64,000 nucleotides of DNA from Nitrosopumilaceae archaeon (GCA_022823825.1 JAJEHG010000034.1:1-64000); one strand, 5' to 3'; positions 1 to 9,180 are shown, numbered from the stretch's first letter. The notes: generated by a model from the letters alone, not told the origin. Numbers and translations are program-made.

Positions 1-22
1 TGTATTGTATGAAAAGTCGGTC
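1..22 (+). repeat. Left terminal inverted repeat of the IS
   Basis: Begins TGTATTGTATG and runs to AAAGTCGGTC. It pairs with the inverted copy at 1020-1041 and lies 2 bp outside the transposase stop codon. Confidence 0.7.
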
Positions 23-24
23 CC

Positions 25-960
25 TTACTCATAGGCGTCCTTCTCCATCCATTCGGGGTCATCTTTCCTGATCGCTGCTGTCGCCTTTTTATTCCTAAAG
101 GCCATCAGCGGCGTCTCGTAGTTGTCAATGTCAAGGGAGAAGTGGAGCCGGGTTTCATTGTAATAGTCGACGTACTCGCCCAGACTCGCATAGTTCCAGA
201 TCTCCTCCTCCAAGGTGCGGTGGAACCGCTCAAGCTTGCCGTTGGTCTGGGGGTGGTAGGGCCTGGAGTTTATCAGGGCGATGCCGCCCTCGAGCAGTTC
301 CTCCTCAAAGACCGTCGGCTGCCACGTCCCCATAGGTCCCTTCTTCCTGCCGTTCTGCCCCACAAAGCACGAGCCGTTGTCAGACAGTATTGACGCGGGT
401 CTGCCAAACCTCTTGACTGCGAGCCGGAGCAGCAGCACGGCATTCTCAGATGTGGCATTCTCAAAGAATGCGGCGCCGGTGACGCACCTTGAGGCGTCAT
501 CAAGATATGTGACTAGTTGGTAGCCGTGAAAACGGGGGTCCTTCATGGCATGCCAGTCCGTATGCCACATGGCGTTGGAGTACATCCGCTCGTACCTGAC
601 CCACTTCCGCCTCTTGGATTTTGCAGGCGATGCCGTCACCGCACCGTTCTTCTTCAATATTCGGTACACGCGATTGTAGCTTATATCGTGGTTCCTCCTC
701 AGGGCCCTTGCAGTGCGCGCTACCCCCACCGGCTGCCTTTGGTGGGCCTCGGTCACCAGCCGTATCTGGGATTCGGTAATGTGATCCCTGGGCCTGCCCA
801 TCCTCAGGCGCGTATCGCCCGTCTTCAGATGCCGCGCCCACAGCCTGTGCACGTGCCGGGGAGACACGCCAAGGTCCTTTGCTATCTCGGATGCAGGCGT
901 ACCCTTCTTGCGGCCTCTGACTATGTACTGACGGGCCTCGTCTGAGAGTCGTTCTGACAC
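25..960 (-). CDS. IS481-type DDE transposase
   Basis: Cut-and-paste DDE transposase. The N-terminus carries a helix-turn-helix (ASEIAKDLGVSPRHVHRLW). A second HTH region follows, and then the rve integrase core. The acidic triad is visible as D in WHTDWHAMK, D in ILSDNGS and E in NGKLERFHRTLEEEI. The open frame extends to 1275, but that extension crosses the terminal repeat at 1020-1041 and the promoter of the divergent gene, so it cannot be native. The GTG at 960 just before SERLSDEARQYIV gives a 311-residue protein of normal family size; non-canonical starts nearer 1038 are possible. The gene appears intact. Confidence 0.8.
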   Translation of the reverse strand: MSERLSDEARQYIVRGRKKGTPASEIAKDLGVSPRHVHRLWARHLKTGDTRLRMGRPRDHITESQIRLVTEAHQRQPVGVARTARALRRNHDISYNRVYRILKKNGAVTASPAKSKRRKWVRYERMYSNAMWHTDWHAMKDPRFHGYQLVTYLDDASRCVTGAAFFENATSENAVLLLRLAVKRFGRPASILSDNGSCFVGQNGRKKGPMGTWQPTVFEEELLEGGIALINSRPYHPQTNGKLERFHRTLEEEIWNYASLGEYVDYYNETRLHFSLDIDNYETPLMAFRNKKATAAIRKDDPEWMEKDAYE

Positions 961-1019
961 CGGCTTCCGTGATCGGCGCAGCCTAAAATAATCCGCGATT
1001 GTCCGCCTGATCCGCGTGT

Positions 1020-1041
1020 GACCGACTTTCCGTACAACAGA
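1020..1041 (-). repeat. Right terminal inverted repeat of the IS
   Basis: Read on the minus strand it begins TCTGTTGTACG and ends AAAGTCGGTC, matching the left end at 18 of 22 positions. It shows that reading frame beyond 1041 is outside the element, so the transposase must start inside this point. Confidence 0.7.
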
Positions 1042-1063
1042 CAGCGCCCCCCGGCGGCGTGAA

Positions 1064-1071
1064 CTTATATA
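1064..1071 (+). promoter_or_regulatory. TATA box for the solute-binding protein gene
   Basis: CTTATATA is centred about 26 nt before the GTG start at 1094, the spacing expected for a leaderless archaeal transcript. It lies just outside the IS right end. Confidence 0.55.
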
Positions 1072-1093
1072 CTCCACATTGAAATAGTGTAAA

Positions 1094-2392
1094 GTGAAGC
1101 TTCTCGGGATCCCAACACCCGTGGTGTGCGCAGTTGTTGCGGCCGCGGCGGTTCTTTCCATCGGCGGTGTGACGACCGAGGACGGCCTGTTCGTAAGTGA
1201 CACTTCTGCCCAGACCGTCGGAGGCGAGATCAAGATCGCGCTCTTGAGCGACTTTGGGCACAAGGATGCGTTCAACTATGCGGTAGACGCATTCAACCGC
1301 GAGCAGTCGGACATTACGACATCAAACTATTACATCACAAGCAGGGTGATCGACCTGACCGACGGAGATCCGTGCGACCCAAACGAGGTAGTCGTAGACA
1401 CGATAAAGCAGCTGGAGTCTGAGGGGTTCCGGTATTTCATCGGACCAATGTGCAGCTCGACGGCTGACAGGGCCAAGGTGTATACCGACAACGCCACCGA
1501 CATCGTCCTGCTCTCGCCGGCCTCCACCGCCACATCGCTTGCCATTGAACGCGACAGCCTCTTTAGACTCGTTCCAGACGACTTTGCACAGGCCGTCGCC
1601 ATCTCAGAGGGCCTCATAGACGACGGCAAGAGGCACATAGTTCTCATATACCGGAATGACATATGGGGTGAGGGGCTCCGCGACGCCATAATCAAAGAAT
1701 ATGCAGGCAACGTGGCGCTCACCATCCGGATGGATGAAGATGGCACCAACGCACCTGCCGTGGCAGCGCAAGCTGCGGCAGAGGTCGACGAACTTGTCTC
1801 CGAACACGGGGCAGACGCGGTCGCAGTCGTGCAGATGTCGTTTGTCGGCGACACGATCGCCCTAGTCGAGCACATTGCATCCGACGCGTACCTGTCCGAC
1901 ACGCTTGGTGGTGTAAAGTGGTACGGGGCGGACGGAACGTCCCAGAGCAGCGCCATTGCAGGCAACGCCGTCGTGGCGCGGTTCATGACATCCGTTGGAT
2001 ACGTGGCGTCGCAGTTTGAGGCCGTTCCAAATCCCACAAACCGCGCGATTCCCATCCAGTCATTTACGGATGACTCCACGTATGGGTACAACACATATGA
2101 CGCGGTCTTTCTGCTCGCGGATACGGTAATCGTAAACGATGAGGAGCTTGCGATAAACTCCGCATCCACGGTCAGGTCACTCATACTAGACGTCGCGGCC
2201 GGGCTGGACACCCACGAACACCACCACGCAGACAGGAGCGTCGGCGACGGGGCGCTCGGCGAGTACAGGCTCGGCGCGGATGGGGACATGGACTTTCCGC
2301 TCACGTATACCCAGTATGAGGTATACCAAAAGTCCGACGGATCGCACGGCTGGCGCCCTGTGGTGGATACGTCTGCCATGATCTGCCGCTGA
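1094..2392 (+). CDS. Branched-chain amino-acid-type ABC transporter substrate-binding protein
   Basis: Exported ligand-binding protein of the type I periplasmic-binding fold (LivK/Peripla_BP_6 family). A signal peptide spans roughly residues 1-40 (hydrophobic PVVCAVVAAAAVLSIGG). The mature domain starts with the typical IKIALLSDFG strand and helix and continues with FIGPMCSSTADRAKVY and VLLSPASTATS, the region that normally contacts the ligand. There is no lipobox cysteine, so anchoring is unclear. GTG start chosen from the TATA box at 1064-1071. No permease or ATPase gene is adjacent, so the protein may act alone as a sensor-like receptor or with a distant transporter; the ligand is unknown. 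Confidence 0.8.
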   Translation: MKLLGIPTPVVCAVVAAAAVLSIGGVTTEDGLFVSDTSAQTVGGEIKIALLSDFGHKDAFNYAVDAFNREQSDITTSNYYITSRVIDLTDGDPCDPNEVVVDTIKQLESEGFRYFIGPMCSSTADRAKVYTDNATDIVLLSPASTATSLAIERDSLFRLVPDDFAQAVAISEGLIDDGKRHIVLIYRNDIWGEGLRDAIIKEYAGNVALTIRMDEDGTNAPAVAAQAAAEVDELVSEHGADAVAVVQMSFVGDTIALVEHIASDAYLSDTLGGVKWYGADGTSQSSAIAGNAVVARFMTSVGYVASQFEAVPNPTNRAIPIQSFTDDSTYGYNTYDAVFLLADTVIVNDEELAINSASTVRSLILDVAAGLDTHEHHHADRSVGDGALGEYRLGADGDMDFPLTYTQYEVYQKSDGSHGWRPVVDTSAMICR

Positions 2393-2451
2393 CCTTCGGC
2401 CTCCTTTTGCGGCAGGATTGATTTATATCATAACTGGCACGGCGCAGTCAC

Positions 2452-2730
2452 ATGAAGGCCCACGTGGTAAGCTCGGAGCCCAAGGAGGTCAACCTGTCAA
2501 TCACGGAGACCGATATCGGGATCTTGTACATAATACAGCACGAGCTTCTCAAGGCGGCCGGAACCAGCTTTGCAGGGGTCATAGTAAAGCATCCGCTCAC
2601 CAACGAGTGCTGGATGAAGGTCGGCTCGTCCTCTGCGCCGCTGGCCGAGATACAAAAGGCGGCCGAATCTGCGATAAAGACGGCCGCGGATCTCAGGGAT
2701 CTCTTCTATTCCACAGTCAAGGTCGAATGA
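2452..2730 (+). CDS. rpoL: DNA-directed RNA polymerase subunit L
   Basis: Small subunit of archaeal RNA polymerase, equivalent to eukaryotic Rpb11/AC19, which pairs with RpoD in the assembly platform. The 92 residues carry the family pattern ETDIGILYIIQHELL followed by FAGVIVKHPLTNECWMKV and a C-terminal helix. A TATA-like ATTTATAT lies about 24 nt upstream of the ATG. The tfs gene follows after 1 bp, so the two form a transcription-machinery operon. Confidence 0.93.
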   Translation: MKAHVVSSEPKEVNLSITETDIGILYIIQHELLKAAGTSFAGVIVKHPLTNECWMKVGSSSAPLAEIQKAAESAIKTAADLRDLFYSTVKVE

Positions 2731-2731
2731 G

Positions 2732-3118
2732 TTGAAGTTCTGCCCCACATGCGAGGTGAAGATGAGGCGCGGCGCGGACGGCCTGAGCTGCCCGAAGTGC
2801 GGACATACCGACGCACAGGGCGGGGATCCGGCCTCCGATGCGGCCCTTGCAGCCTCGGAGCAGTCGTCACCGGGATCCGCCGCCGCCGCTACTACCACCA
2901 CCACAGACAGTGGCGACGGCGCCCAGGGCATCGGCGCCCTGAACGTCTTTGACGACTCCGACGAGGACGAGTCGCGCCCCACGATCAAGATAGAGTGCGA
3001 AAAGTGCGGGAACGGCGAGGCCGTATGGTGGATGCTGCAGACCCGGAGCGCCGACGAGCCCACCACGCAGTTCTACCGCTGCACGAAATGCCAGTACACC
3101 TGGCGTGACTATTCGTGA
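2732..3118 (+). CDS. tfs: Transcription elongation factor S (TFS)
   Basis: Archaeal TFIIS-like factor that rescues backtracked RNA polymerase by stimulating transcript cleavage. An N-terminal zinc ribbon (CPTCEVKM...CPKCGH) resembles Rpb9. The C-terminal TFIIS ribbon (CEKCGNGEAVWW...CTKCQYTW) contains the acidic DE tip (RSADEPTT) that reaches the active site. Start is a TTG 1 bp after rpoL. At 128 residues it is longer than the usual 105-110 because of a low-complexity Ala/Thr/Ser linker at about residues 45-75 between the two ribbons. Confidence 0.93.
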   Translation: MKFCPTCEVKMRRGADGLSCPKCGHTDAQGGDPASDAALAASEQSSPGSAAAATTTTTDSGDGAQGIGALNVFDDSDEDESRPTIKIECEKCGNGEAVWWMLQTRSADEPTTQFYRCTKCQYTWRDYS

Positions 3119-3232
3119 CCGCGCCGCACGATGCGGGAGCGCCCATTCCGGGAAGCCCCCCGCGCCTGCCGCTGTCGCGGGATGGTCTTGGTGACATGAT
3201 TTTTAACAAGGCGTTGCGGCGCCCAAGTCACC

Positions 3233-4018
3233 TTGACTTTTACTGCAAAGACAAGCGGCTCGGACGACCTCAAGACCATCATATCCGCGATATCCACGCT
3301 AGTCGAGGAGGCCACATTCGACGCCACGGCAGAGGGAATCACGTTCCGGGGCATGGATCCGTCCCACGTGGCGCTGATAGACATCTCGTGGCCCAACTCG
3401 GCCTTTGAAAAGTACGAGTGCGACAGCGACATAAAGTTCGGCGTCCGCATCGACGAGTTCTCCAAGATAATAAAAAGGGCCGACAAAAAGGACAGCATCG
3501 ACATCAGCATCTCCGACGACAACAAGCTGCTCGTTACGGTCGGCCGCAACAAAAAGTACAGGATACGGCTGATAGAGAGCTCTGCGACCGACACGCCGCT
3601 TCCAAAGATACCGTACGACACCAAGATCGTGGTCCCCACTACAAAGTTTGACAAGGTGCTCGGCGACGTGCAGGTGGTCTCCGAGTACCTGACGATCCGC
3701 GTCGCGGGCAACATAGTTGAATTTTCCGGCAAGGGCGACTCAGGCGAGGTCGCCATAGAGCTGGGGGTATCCGGCTCGCGCGACTCTGGAAGCGACGACG
3801 CAAACTCCTCGGATAACATAATCGAGGAGGTGGAGACCAAGACGGAGAGCACCGGAACCTACTCGCTGGAGTACCTCAATCCGGTCATAAAGGCCGTCGG
3901 GGGGGCCACGTCCCGCGTGACGTGCGAGTTCTCGTCTGCAAAGCCGCTCAGGCTCGAGTGCAAGATTGCAAACATAGGCAGGATCCACTTTTACCTGGCC
4001 CCGCGGGTCGAGGGTTAA
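3233..4018 (+). CDS. pcn: DNA polymerase sliding clamp (PCNA)
   Basis: Ring-shaped trimeric clamp that tethers DNA polymerases, ligase and FEN1 to DNA. The two-lobed fold is evident: ATAEGITFRGMDPSHVALIDI in the first domain, an interdomain connector near residues 115-130, and the C-terminal IHFYLAPRVEG strand that docks PIP-box partners. A TTG start is supported by the TTTTTAAC TATA-like box about 28 nt upstream. The 261 residues exceed the usual ~247 because of an acidic Ser/Asp-rich insertion at about 180-205 in a surface loop of domain 2. Confidence 0.95.
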   Translation: MTFTAKTSGSDDLKTIISAISTLVEEATFDATAEGITFRGMDPSHVALIDISWPNSAFEKYECDSDIKFGVRIDEFSKIIKRADKKDSIDISISDDNKLLVTVGRNKKYRIRLIESSATDTPLPKIPYDTKIVVPTTKFDKVLGDVQVVSEYLTIRVAGNIVEFSGKGDSGEVAIELGVSGSRDSGSDDANSSDNIIEEVETKTESTGTYSLEYLNPVIKAVGGATSRVTCEFSSAKPLRLECKIANIGRIHFYLAPRVEG

Positions 4019-4050
4019 AGCATTTTAAGGCTGCAACCGGCCGGTGTGAC

Positions 4051-5466
4051 ATGCCGGAGCAGCTGCTCGTCCTCAAGTATGACGGGGCGTCAATCACGTC
4101 TGCAAGGGACATCCGCAACATGGCCGCATATGTCGCCGGACTCTCGAGGGGCAGCCGGCTCGTCGTGGTGTGCTCCGCTACGGGCGGCACCACGGACACC
4201 CTGCTGAGCATTGCCGACTCGATCAAGAGGGGCGACAAGAGGCCGGCGGAGCGCCTGGCCTCCGGCATGATCAAGAGGCACAAGCGCCTGGCAGTCCGGG
4301 TGGCCGAAAAGGCGTCGGTCCAGAAGAGGATGCTTGCCGCCATCGATTCGGACTCTGCGGAGCTGATGGCGCTCATCGACGGCATGGTGCTGCTCGGCGA
4401 GGTGACGCCGGGCATGATGGACTATATGCTGTCGTTTGGGGAGAGGCTGTCAATCAAGCTGGTTGCGGGGGCCATATCAGACCGCCGCGGGGCGCGCGCA
4501 GTCCCGCTTACCGGCAAGGAGGCCGGGATCGTAACCGACTCCGAGTTCGGCCAGGCGAGGCCGCTGATGGATACCACCCGCCTGAGGGTTGCAAAGACCC
4601 TCGGCGGCGCCATGTCCGGCGGCGCGATTCCTGTGGTGGGCGGCTTTGTGGGCGCCGACCAGCACGGCCGGTTCACGACGCTTGGCAGGGGCGGCTCCGA
4701 CTATACGGCCACCATAGTGGGCTCGTGCATAGGGGCCGACGAGATCTGGCTCATGGGGGAGGTGGACGGCCTCCTGACGGCCGATCCGAGCATAGTGCGC
4801 GGCGCAAGGACCCTGAGGCACGTCTCGTACGTGGAGGCAGTCGAGATGGCGCTCTTTGAGGCAAAGCAGATACACCCGCGCACGTTTGAGCCCGTCCTGG
4901 CGCGGGAGATTCCGATGCGCATACGCAGCTCTAGGAACACCGGGGATCCCGGCACGCTGGTCACCGCCTCGCCGCCGCCCACGGTCAGGAACACCGTAAA
5001 GTGCGTGAGCCGCATCAGGGACAGCGGCCTGGTGGACATACAGGGGGGAAGCATGGTGGGGACGCCCGGCACGGCGGCCCGGATATTCGACACGCTGGCC
5101 GAGGCCGGAATCAACGTGATGATGATATCGCAGAACCCGTCGGAGTCGAGCATTACCATAGTGGTCCGGGACTCGGATCTGGCCAGGGCCGTGAACTCGC
5201 TGGAGCTGAAACTGCTGGGCAAGATAATCAAGAGGCTGGAGGTCACCACCAACATGTCGATCGTGGCGCTTATCGGGTCCGGGATGCGCGGCACTGTCGG
5301 CGTGGCCTCCAAGGTCTTCGAGGCGATGGGCCGCGCCGGGATCAACGTGGCCATGATAACCCAGGGATCGTCTGAGCTGAACCTTGCATTTGTGGTGCGC
5401 AACGAGGACGCGGACGGCGCCGTACGGGCCCTGCACGACATGTTCGGGCTTGGAAGGGCTGGCTGA
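4051..5466 (+). CDS. lysC: Aspartate kinase
   Basis: Phosphorylates L-aspartate, the entry step to lysine, threonine and methionine. The amino-acid-kinase domain (residues 1 to about 300) is followed by two ACT domains (IFDTLAEAGINVMMISQ and VFEAMGRAGINVAMITQG), the usual allosteric sensors for lysine or threonine. The N-terminal signature, normally KFGGTSV, reads KYDGASI, placing an Asp at a highly conserved Gly. Downstream GRGGSDYTA and GLLTADPSIV motifs are intact, so activity is still expected. ATG at 4051 is about 25 nt after a TTTTAAGG box. It is a single gene with no other amino-acid biosynthesis gene next to it. Confidence 0.9.
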   Translation: MPEQLLVLKYDGASITSARDIRNMAAYVAGLSRGSRLVVVCSATGGTTDTLLSIADSIKRGDKRPAERLASGMIKRHKRLAVRVAEKASVQKRMLAAIDSDSAELMALIDGMVLLGEVTPGMMDYMLSFGERLSIKLVAGAISDRRGARAVPLTGKEAGIVTDSEFGQARPLMDTTRLRVAKTLGGAMSGGAIPVVGGFVGADQHGRFTTLGRGGSDYTATIVGSCIGADEIWLMGEVDGLLTADPSIVRGARTLRHVSYVEAVEMALFEAKQIHPRTFEPVLAREIPMRIRSSRNTGDPGTLVTASPPPTVRNTVKCVSRIRDSGLVDIQGGSMVGTPGTAARIFDTLAEAGINVMMISQNPSESSITIVVRDSDLARAVNSLELKLLGKIIKRLEVTTNMSIVALIGSGMRGTVGVASKVFEAMGRAGINVAMITQGSSELNLAFVVRNEDADGAVRALHDMFGLGRAG

Positions 5467-5520
5467 CCCTCCGGGTGCGGCTTTTCGGCCGGCGTCCAAA
5501 ATCATTTATGGGAACATGCA

Positions 5521-7125
5521 TTGGTGCGGGTATTGAGGAGGTCCCTGTCCGCGGCCGCCGTCGCGGCCGCCGTTGTCGTCGTCATATCCGGCGCGCTGTA
5601 TGCAGTCCCGATGGACGCGATGGATCAGTTTGCCGACGCCAACACGCGCAAAAAGGTGCACTTTACAGAGACACTCACGTCGTCGGTAGACCCCGGCATG
5701 CCTGACGCGGACTTGGTGTCTGGACAGCAGCAGGAGAAGGAGGAAAGGCACATTGCGTTCGTCCTGTCGCCCAATCCCGGTACCATATACGACGGCTCCA
5801 TGACCTTTGCGTCGAGCGCGCCCGTGGACGTGATGGTGCTCCACGCGATCACCTCGGAGGACGTCCAGGATGCGGCAGGCTACGGGCTTCCGGTGTGGAC
5901 CGTAGACGGGCAGACCAGATACGCGGCATCCGTCATTGGGACCGGTGCTGGCGCGGCCTCTGTCGAGTTTACCGGCGCGGCAGTCGCGCTGTACGGGAAG
6001 GACCGGTTTGCCGCCACCGTGAGCGTGGACGGCTGGGTGCGCGGCGAGCCCACCCCCGTGGTCATGCAGACCATCTCAGTCGAGACGCCGCCCGGAGATC
6101 CGCACCTGCCGCTCTCAAGGACCAGCGTTCCCGCGGTCATACCGATGCACGAGGGCATGTACGAGGGCGACCCGCTGCTGTACGTCATAACCGACGCGGG
6201 GGACGCCGACTACGCGGCGGAGATCTCAGAGGCGCAGGGGTGGCGCGTGCAGCACTCCCCGGTTCTGGCCCTGCCGCCTGACTCCTCGCCTGCCGCCCCG
6301 CTGCCGGAGTCTGTCCTGCAGCAGGTCTACGTGTTTACAAACGGGATAAAGGGCGACGGACTGTACGGGTACCAGCCAGAGGTCTTTTCGTCGATGCCTG
6401 CCGAGGCGGGGTACAGCGCGCTAAGCGAGGTCATAAAGGTGACGTGGAAGCCCGGCCAGAACGAGATCACGCTTGAGAGCGTCGATGACATCCTCAGGGA
6501 GGAGGAGGCCGGACGCGTATCCCTTGGTGATGACGTGGTTATAGTAAACATGCCGCAGGTCAGGTGGCCGGGCGACGGGGGCGGCACGTCAGACCAGCGG
6601 CACGACCAGGCCGCGGTGCGCGGGGACGCCGACTTTTCGGGCCAGATGACGTACGGCGGCGGCCAGATAACCGAGATTGACACGGAGAACATGACCGTGA
6701 CGTTCGTGGCCCACCGCGGATGGGGCCCCGACGGGCGCACCGTATACCACATAGTGACTGGCGCGACCCCGGAGCGCCCAGCCGGCATAATAGGAGTCGA
6801 GTCCGTACCTGCGTACGCGGGCTTGGTTGACCACGCCGCCGCCGCCGATCTCTACGTCTTTGAGAACGGCGTCACGGGCTCCGGCTCCCTAGGGTTCCAG
6901 GCGCCGATATTTGGCGCCGAGCCCGGGTGGCAGAACGGCACCACGTACACGCCCCTGTGGCGGGTGCATACAGTGGAGTGGAACGATCCGGCGCATGCGA
7001 CCGTGCTTGAGAACTTGGACGACATAGAGTCGTTCCGGGACGAGGGAATGCTGACGGCTGGACTCGCGCGGCCGACCAACAGCTACTATGTGATCAACGC
7101 GCCCATTGTGGACCCGTTCCAGTAG
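5521..7125 (+). CDS. Exported protein with two homologous C-terminal domains
   Basis: Secreted or cell-surface protein of unknown function, 534 residues. An N-terminal hydrophobic stretch (residues 8-27, Ala/Val-rich) looks like a signal peptide or anchor. Two related units can be aligned by eye: VYVFTNGIKGDGLYGYQPEVF (about 305-390) and LYVFENGVTGSGSLGFQAPIF (about 442-532). Each is followed by a W-rich strand (VTWKPGQNE / VEWNDPAHA) and a LDDI motif. The preceding region (about 60-260) looks beta-rich. TTG start lies just after an ATCATTTATGG box. This architecture recurs in exported thaumarchaeal proteins as far as I recall; no enzyme motif is visible. Confidence 0.75.
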   Translation: MVRVLRRSLSAAAVAAAVVVVISGALYAVPMDAMDQFADANTRKKVHFTETLTSSVDPGMPDADLVSGQQQEKEERHIAFVLSPNPGTIYDGSMTFASSAPVDVMVLHAITSEDVQDAAGYGLPVWTVDGQTRYAASVIGTGAGAASVEFTGAAVALYGKDRFAATVSVDGWVRGEPTPVVMQTISVETPPGDPHLPLSRTSVPAVIPMHEGMYEGDPLLYVITDAGDADYAAEISEAQGWRVQHSPVLALPPDSSPAAPLPESVLQQVYVFTNGIKGDGLYGYQPEVFSSMPAEAGYSALSEVIKVTWKPGQNEITLESVDDILREEEAGRVSLGDDVVIVNMPQVRWPGDGGGTSDQRHDQAAVRGDADFSGQMTYGGGQITEIDTENMTVTFVAHRGWGPDGRTVYHIVTGATPERPAGIIGVESVPAYAGLVDHAAAADLYVFENGVTGSGSLGFQAPIFGAEPGWQNGTTYTPLWRVHTVEWNDPAHATVLENLDDIESFRDEGMLTAGLARPTNSYYVINAPIVDPFQ

Positions 7126-7247
7126 ACATTTGGCGCGGATGCCGGCGCCGCAGCAGTCCGCGCCCACCAGAATTTGCGGAAAAGCCACCCCCTGATCCGC
7201 GTGTGCGGCAGCTACGGATAAATTGCGACCGGCCCCTGCGTCACTAC

Positions 7248-8036
7248 GTGGCAGGCAAGCTGTTCATCGTCGGCGTCGGGCCGGGACACCATGACCACAT
7301 GACGTTTCGCGCAAAAGAGGCCATTGCCCAGAGCGACACCATCGTCGGATACGAGACGTACGTCAACCTGGTCAAGGGCCTCATCGACGGCAAGACCGTA
7401 TACCGGTACGCCATGACGCAGGAGGTCGAGCGTGCCCAGCAGTGCATCGACCTTGCAAGGTCCGGCAAGACCGTGTCGCTCGTGTCAAGCGGCGACCCCG
7501 GAATATACGGGATGGCGGGCCTCATATACGAGACGCTTGCCGAGTCGGGCTGGAACCCCTCCGCCAAGGACGGGGCGGCCGACCCCGAGGTGGAGATTGT
7601 CCCGGGGATATCCGCGCTGAACTCCTGCGCGTCGATAGTGGGCTCGCCCCTTATGACTGACTTTGCCGTGGTCAGCATGTCGGACCTGCTGGTCCCGTGG
7701 GAGATCATAGTAAAGCGGGTAGAGGCCGCGGCCATGGGCGACTTTGTCATCGTGATATATAATCCGGCAAGCAAGCGGCGCATACACCAGCTGCAGGACA
7801 CGCGTGAGATACTGCTGCGGCACCGCAAGCCGGAGACGCCCGTCGCCATAATAAAGGGAGCATTCAGGGATTCTGAGACGGTGGTGCTGACGGACCTTCA
7901 GAGCCTTCCGGACCACTCCGACAAGCTTGGCATGATAAGCACGGTCATAGTGGGAAACTCTTCTACGTATACGTACGGCGACCTGATGATAAACCCCCGC
8001 GGCTACACGTCAAAGTACAGGCTTGGCGCGTCGTGA
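7248..8036 (+). CDS. cobJ: Precorrin-3B C17-methyltransferase (CobJ/CbiH)
   Basis: SAM-dependent tetrapyrrole methylase that contracts the corrin ring during cobalamin synthesis. Family signatures are GKLFIVGVGPGHHDHMT at the N-terminus, LVSSGDPGIYGMAG (SAM-binding loop) and VEIVPGISALNSCAS. The GTG at 7248 follows a GGATAAAT box by about 30 nt; the upstream in-frame start at 7203 would add 15 non-conserved residues. No other cob/cbi gene is next to it. The role fits the well-known capacity of ammonia-oxidising archaea to make B12. Confidence 0.92.
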   Translation: MAGKLFIVGVGPGHHDHMTFRAKEAIAQSDTIVGYETYVNLVKGLIDGKTVYRYAMTQEVERAQQCIDLARSGKTVSLVSSGDPGIYGMAGLIYETLAESGWNPSAKDGAADPEVEIVPGISALNSCASIVGSPLMTDFAVVSMSDLLVPWEIIVKRVEAAAMGDFVIVIYNPASKRRIHQLQDTREILLRHRKPETPVAIIKGAFRDSETVVLTDLQSLPDHSDKLGMISTVIVGNSSTYTYGDLMINPRGYTSKYRLGAS

Positions 8037-8100
8037 GCGCCTCGGGCATCAGTACACAGGCCGCGGCCGGCATGCAGTCTAGCATCCACTTTGCGCGTCA

Positions 8101-9180
8101 CTAGGAGCTGTTCCTGATGGCCTCTGCCGTCTCGTCTGACAGCGTCAGCCTGTCCCTTATCGGGGCCACGATTCTTGCAAGCTCGTCCCCTACGGCGCGC
8201 TTTAGGTCGGCCGGATGCAGGCTGCGGGAGCCAAACGCCGACTCTAGCGACTCGTAGTTGTCGTATGAGACGTTTCCGCCGAACTTTTCCGGGCGCTCAA
8301 TCGTAACTACCCTGTCCGCGTCATGAAACACGATGCTCTTTGCGATTGCCAGCACCGGGTTGCTCTCTGTGTCACCCTCCTCGCACCATGCCTTTTTGAT
8401 CTTTTTTCGTATCTGCTCGTCCGTATCGTGCATAAAGACGCTAGAGTCGGGGTCCGACTTGCTCATCTTGGCGCCCGTTTGCGGCTTGTCTGGGGCGGCG
8501 CCGTCACTACTACTACCGCCACCACCCGCAGGCCTTGAGAGTCCCGGCAGCAGCCCGTGGTGGACGGCGGCGGGGACCTTCCATCCCATCTTTGGAAATA
8601 TCTCCCTTACCAGCATGTGTATCCTGCGCTGGTCCATGCCCGCGTGCGCAATGTCCACGTCAAGTGAGTGTATGTCGACTGCCTGCATGGGCGGGTATAG
8701 GAGCCTTGCCAGGCCCATGTTCTTCTCGTCCTCTGAGCGCCCCATTATGGTAAGGGCCCTCTTGGTGCGCTCAAGGGACATGTGTTTTGTGAACGCGACC
8801 AGCTCCTGCCAGTATCCGGGCTTTTCGTTGTACAGGTCGGTTCCGAGCCTTATCTCGGCGTCGGGGCAGACCAAACTGAACGCGTCCCGGTAGTATTTGG
8901 TAACCCTTGAGACGGCGTCCCAGCTCCCGCCCAGTTTGTCGTTTATTACGGTGTGCCAGTCGGCCAGAAACACGGTGCATCTGACGCCGGCCCTCGCAAA
9001 GTCGTTTATCTTGTAGCCGACGCTCAGGAGGCTCCCCAGGTGCAGGAATCCTGATATCTCCAGGCCTATGTAGTGCCTCGGCGCGTCGTTCGTCTCAAGT
9101 ATGGCCCTCAGGTCGTCCTCCGTTACGATCTCCTGGGTGGGCGGCGCGGCAATCAGCCTTATTCTATCCTCAACATCCAA
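8101..9180 (-). CDS. tyrS: Tyrosyl-tRNA synthetase
   Basis: Class I aminoacyl-tRNA synthetase charging tRNA-Tyr. The HIGH-like ISGFLHLGS, the tyrosine-binding LLYPPMQAVDIHSLDVDIAHAG and the KMSKS loop are all present, with archaeal/eukaryal-type organisation. The preferred start is the TTG at 9180 (LDVEDRIRLI), about 28 nt after a CTTTATAC box; longer open frame upstream is unconserved. A Gly/Ser-rich insertion of about 20 residues (RPAGGGGSSSDGAAPDK) sits immediately before KMSKS, encoded by a near-repetitive ACT/ACC tract at about 8505-8530. This is unusual for so constrained a site. Confidence 0.93.
   Translation of the reverse strand: MDVEDRIRLIAAPPTQEIVTEDDLRAILETNDAPRHYIGLEISGFLHLGSLLSVGYKINDFARAGVRCTVFLADWHTVINDKLGGSWDAVSRVTKYYRDAFSLVCPDAEIRLGTDLYNEKPGYWQELVAFTKHMSLERTKRALTIMGRSEDEKNMGLARLLYPPMQAVDIHSLDVDIAHAGMDQRRIHMLVREIFPKMGWKVPAAVHHGLLPGLSRPAGGGGSSSDGAAPDKPQTGAKMSKSDPDSSVFMHDTDEQIRKKIKKAWCEEGDTESNPVLAIAKSIVFHDADRVVTIERPEKFGGNVSYDNYESLESAFGSRSLHPADLKRAVGDELARIVAPIRDRLTLSDETAEAIRNSS

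Larger units (their letters stand above)
1..1041 (-). mobile_element. IS481-like insertion sequence
   Basis: A single transposase gene lies between two imperfect 22-bp terminal inverted repeats (1-22 and 1020-1041, 18 of 22 matching, both ending in AAAGTCGGTC on their inner side). The length of about 1.04 kb and the single rve-type transposase fit the IS481 family. The element stops about 22 bp before the TATA box of the neighbouring solute-binding protein gene, so that gene keeps its promoter. The left end coincides with the window edge, so the outermost bases and any target-site duplication cannot be seen. Confidence 0.75.

Noticed and set aside
961-1275. N-terminal extension of the transposase frame up to 1275
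   Set aside because: It crosses the IS terminal repeat and the promoter and start of the divergent solute-binding protein gene.
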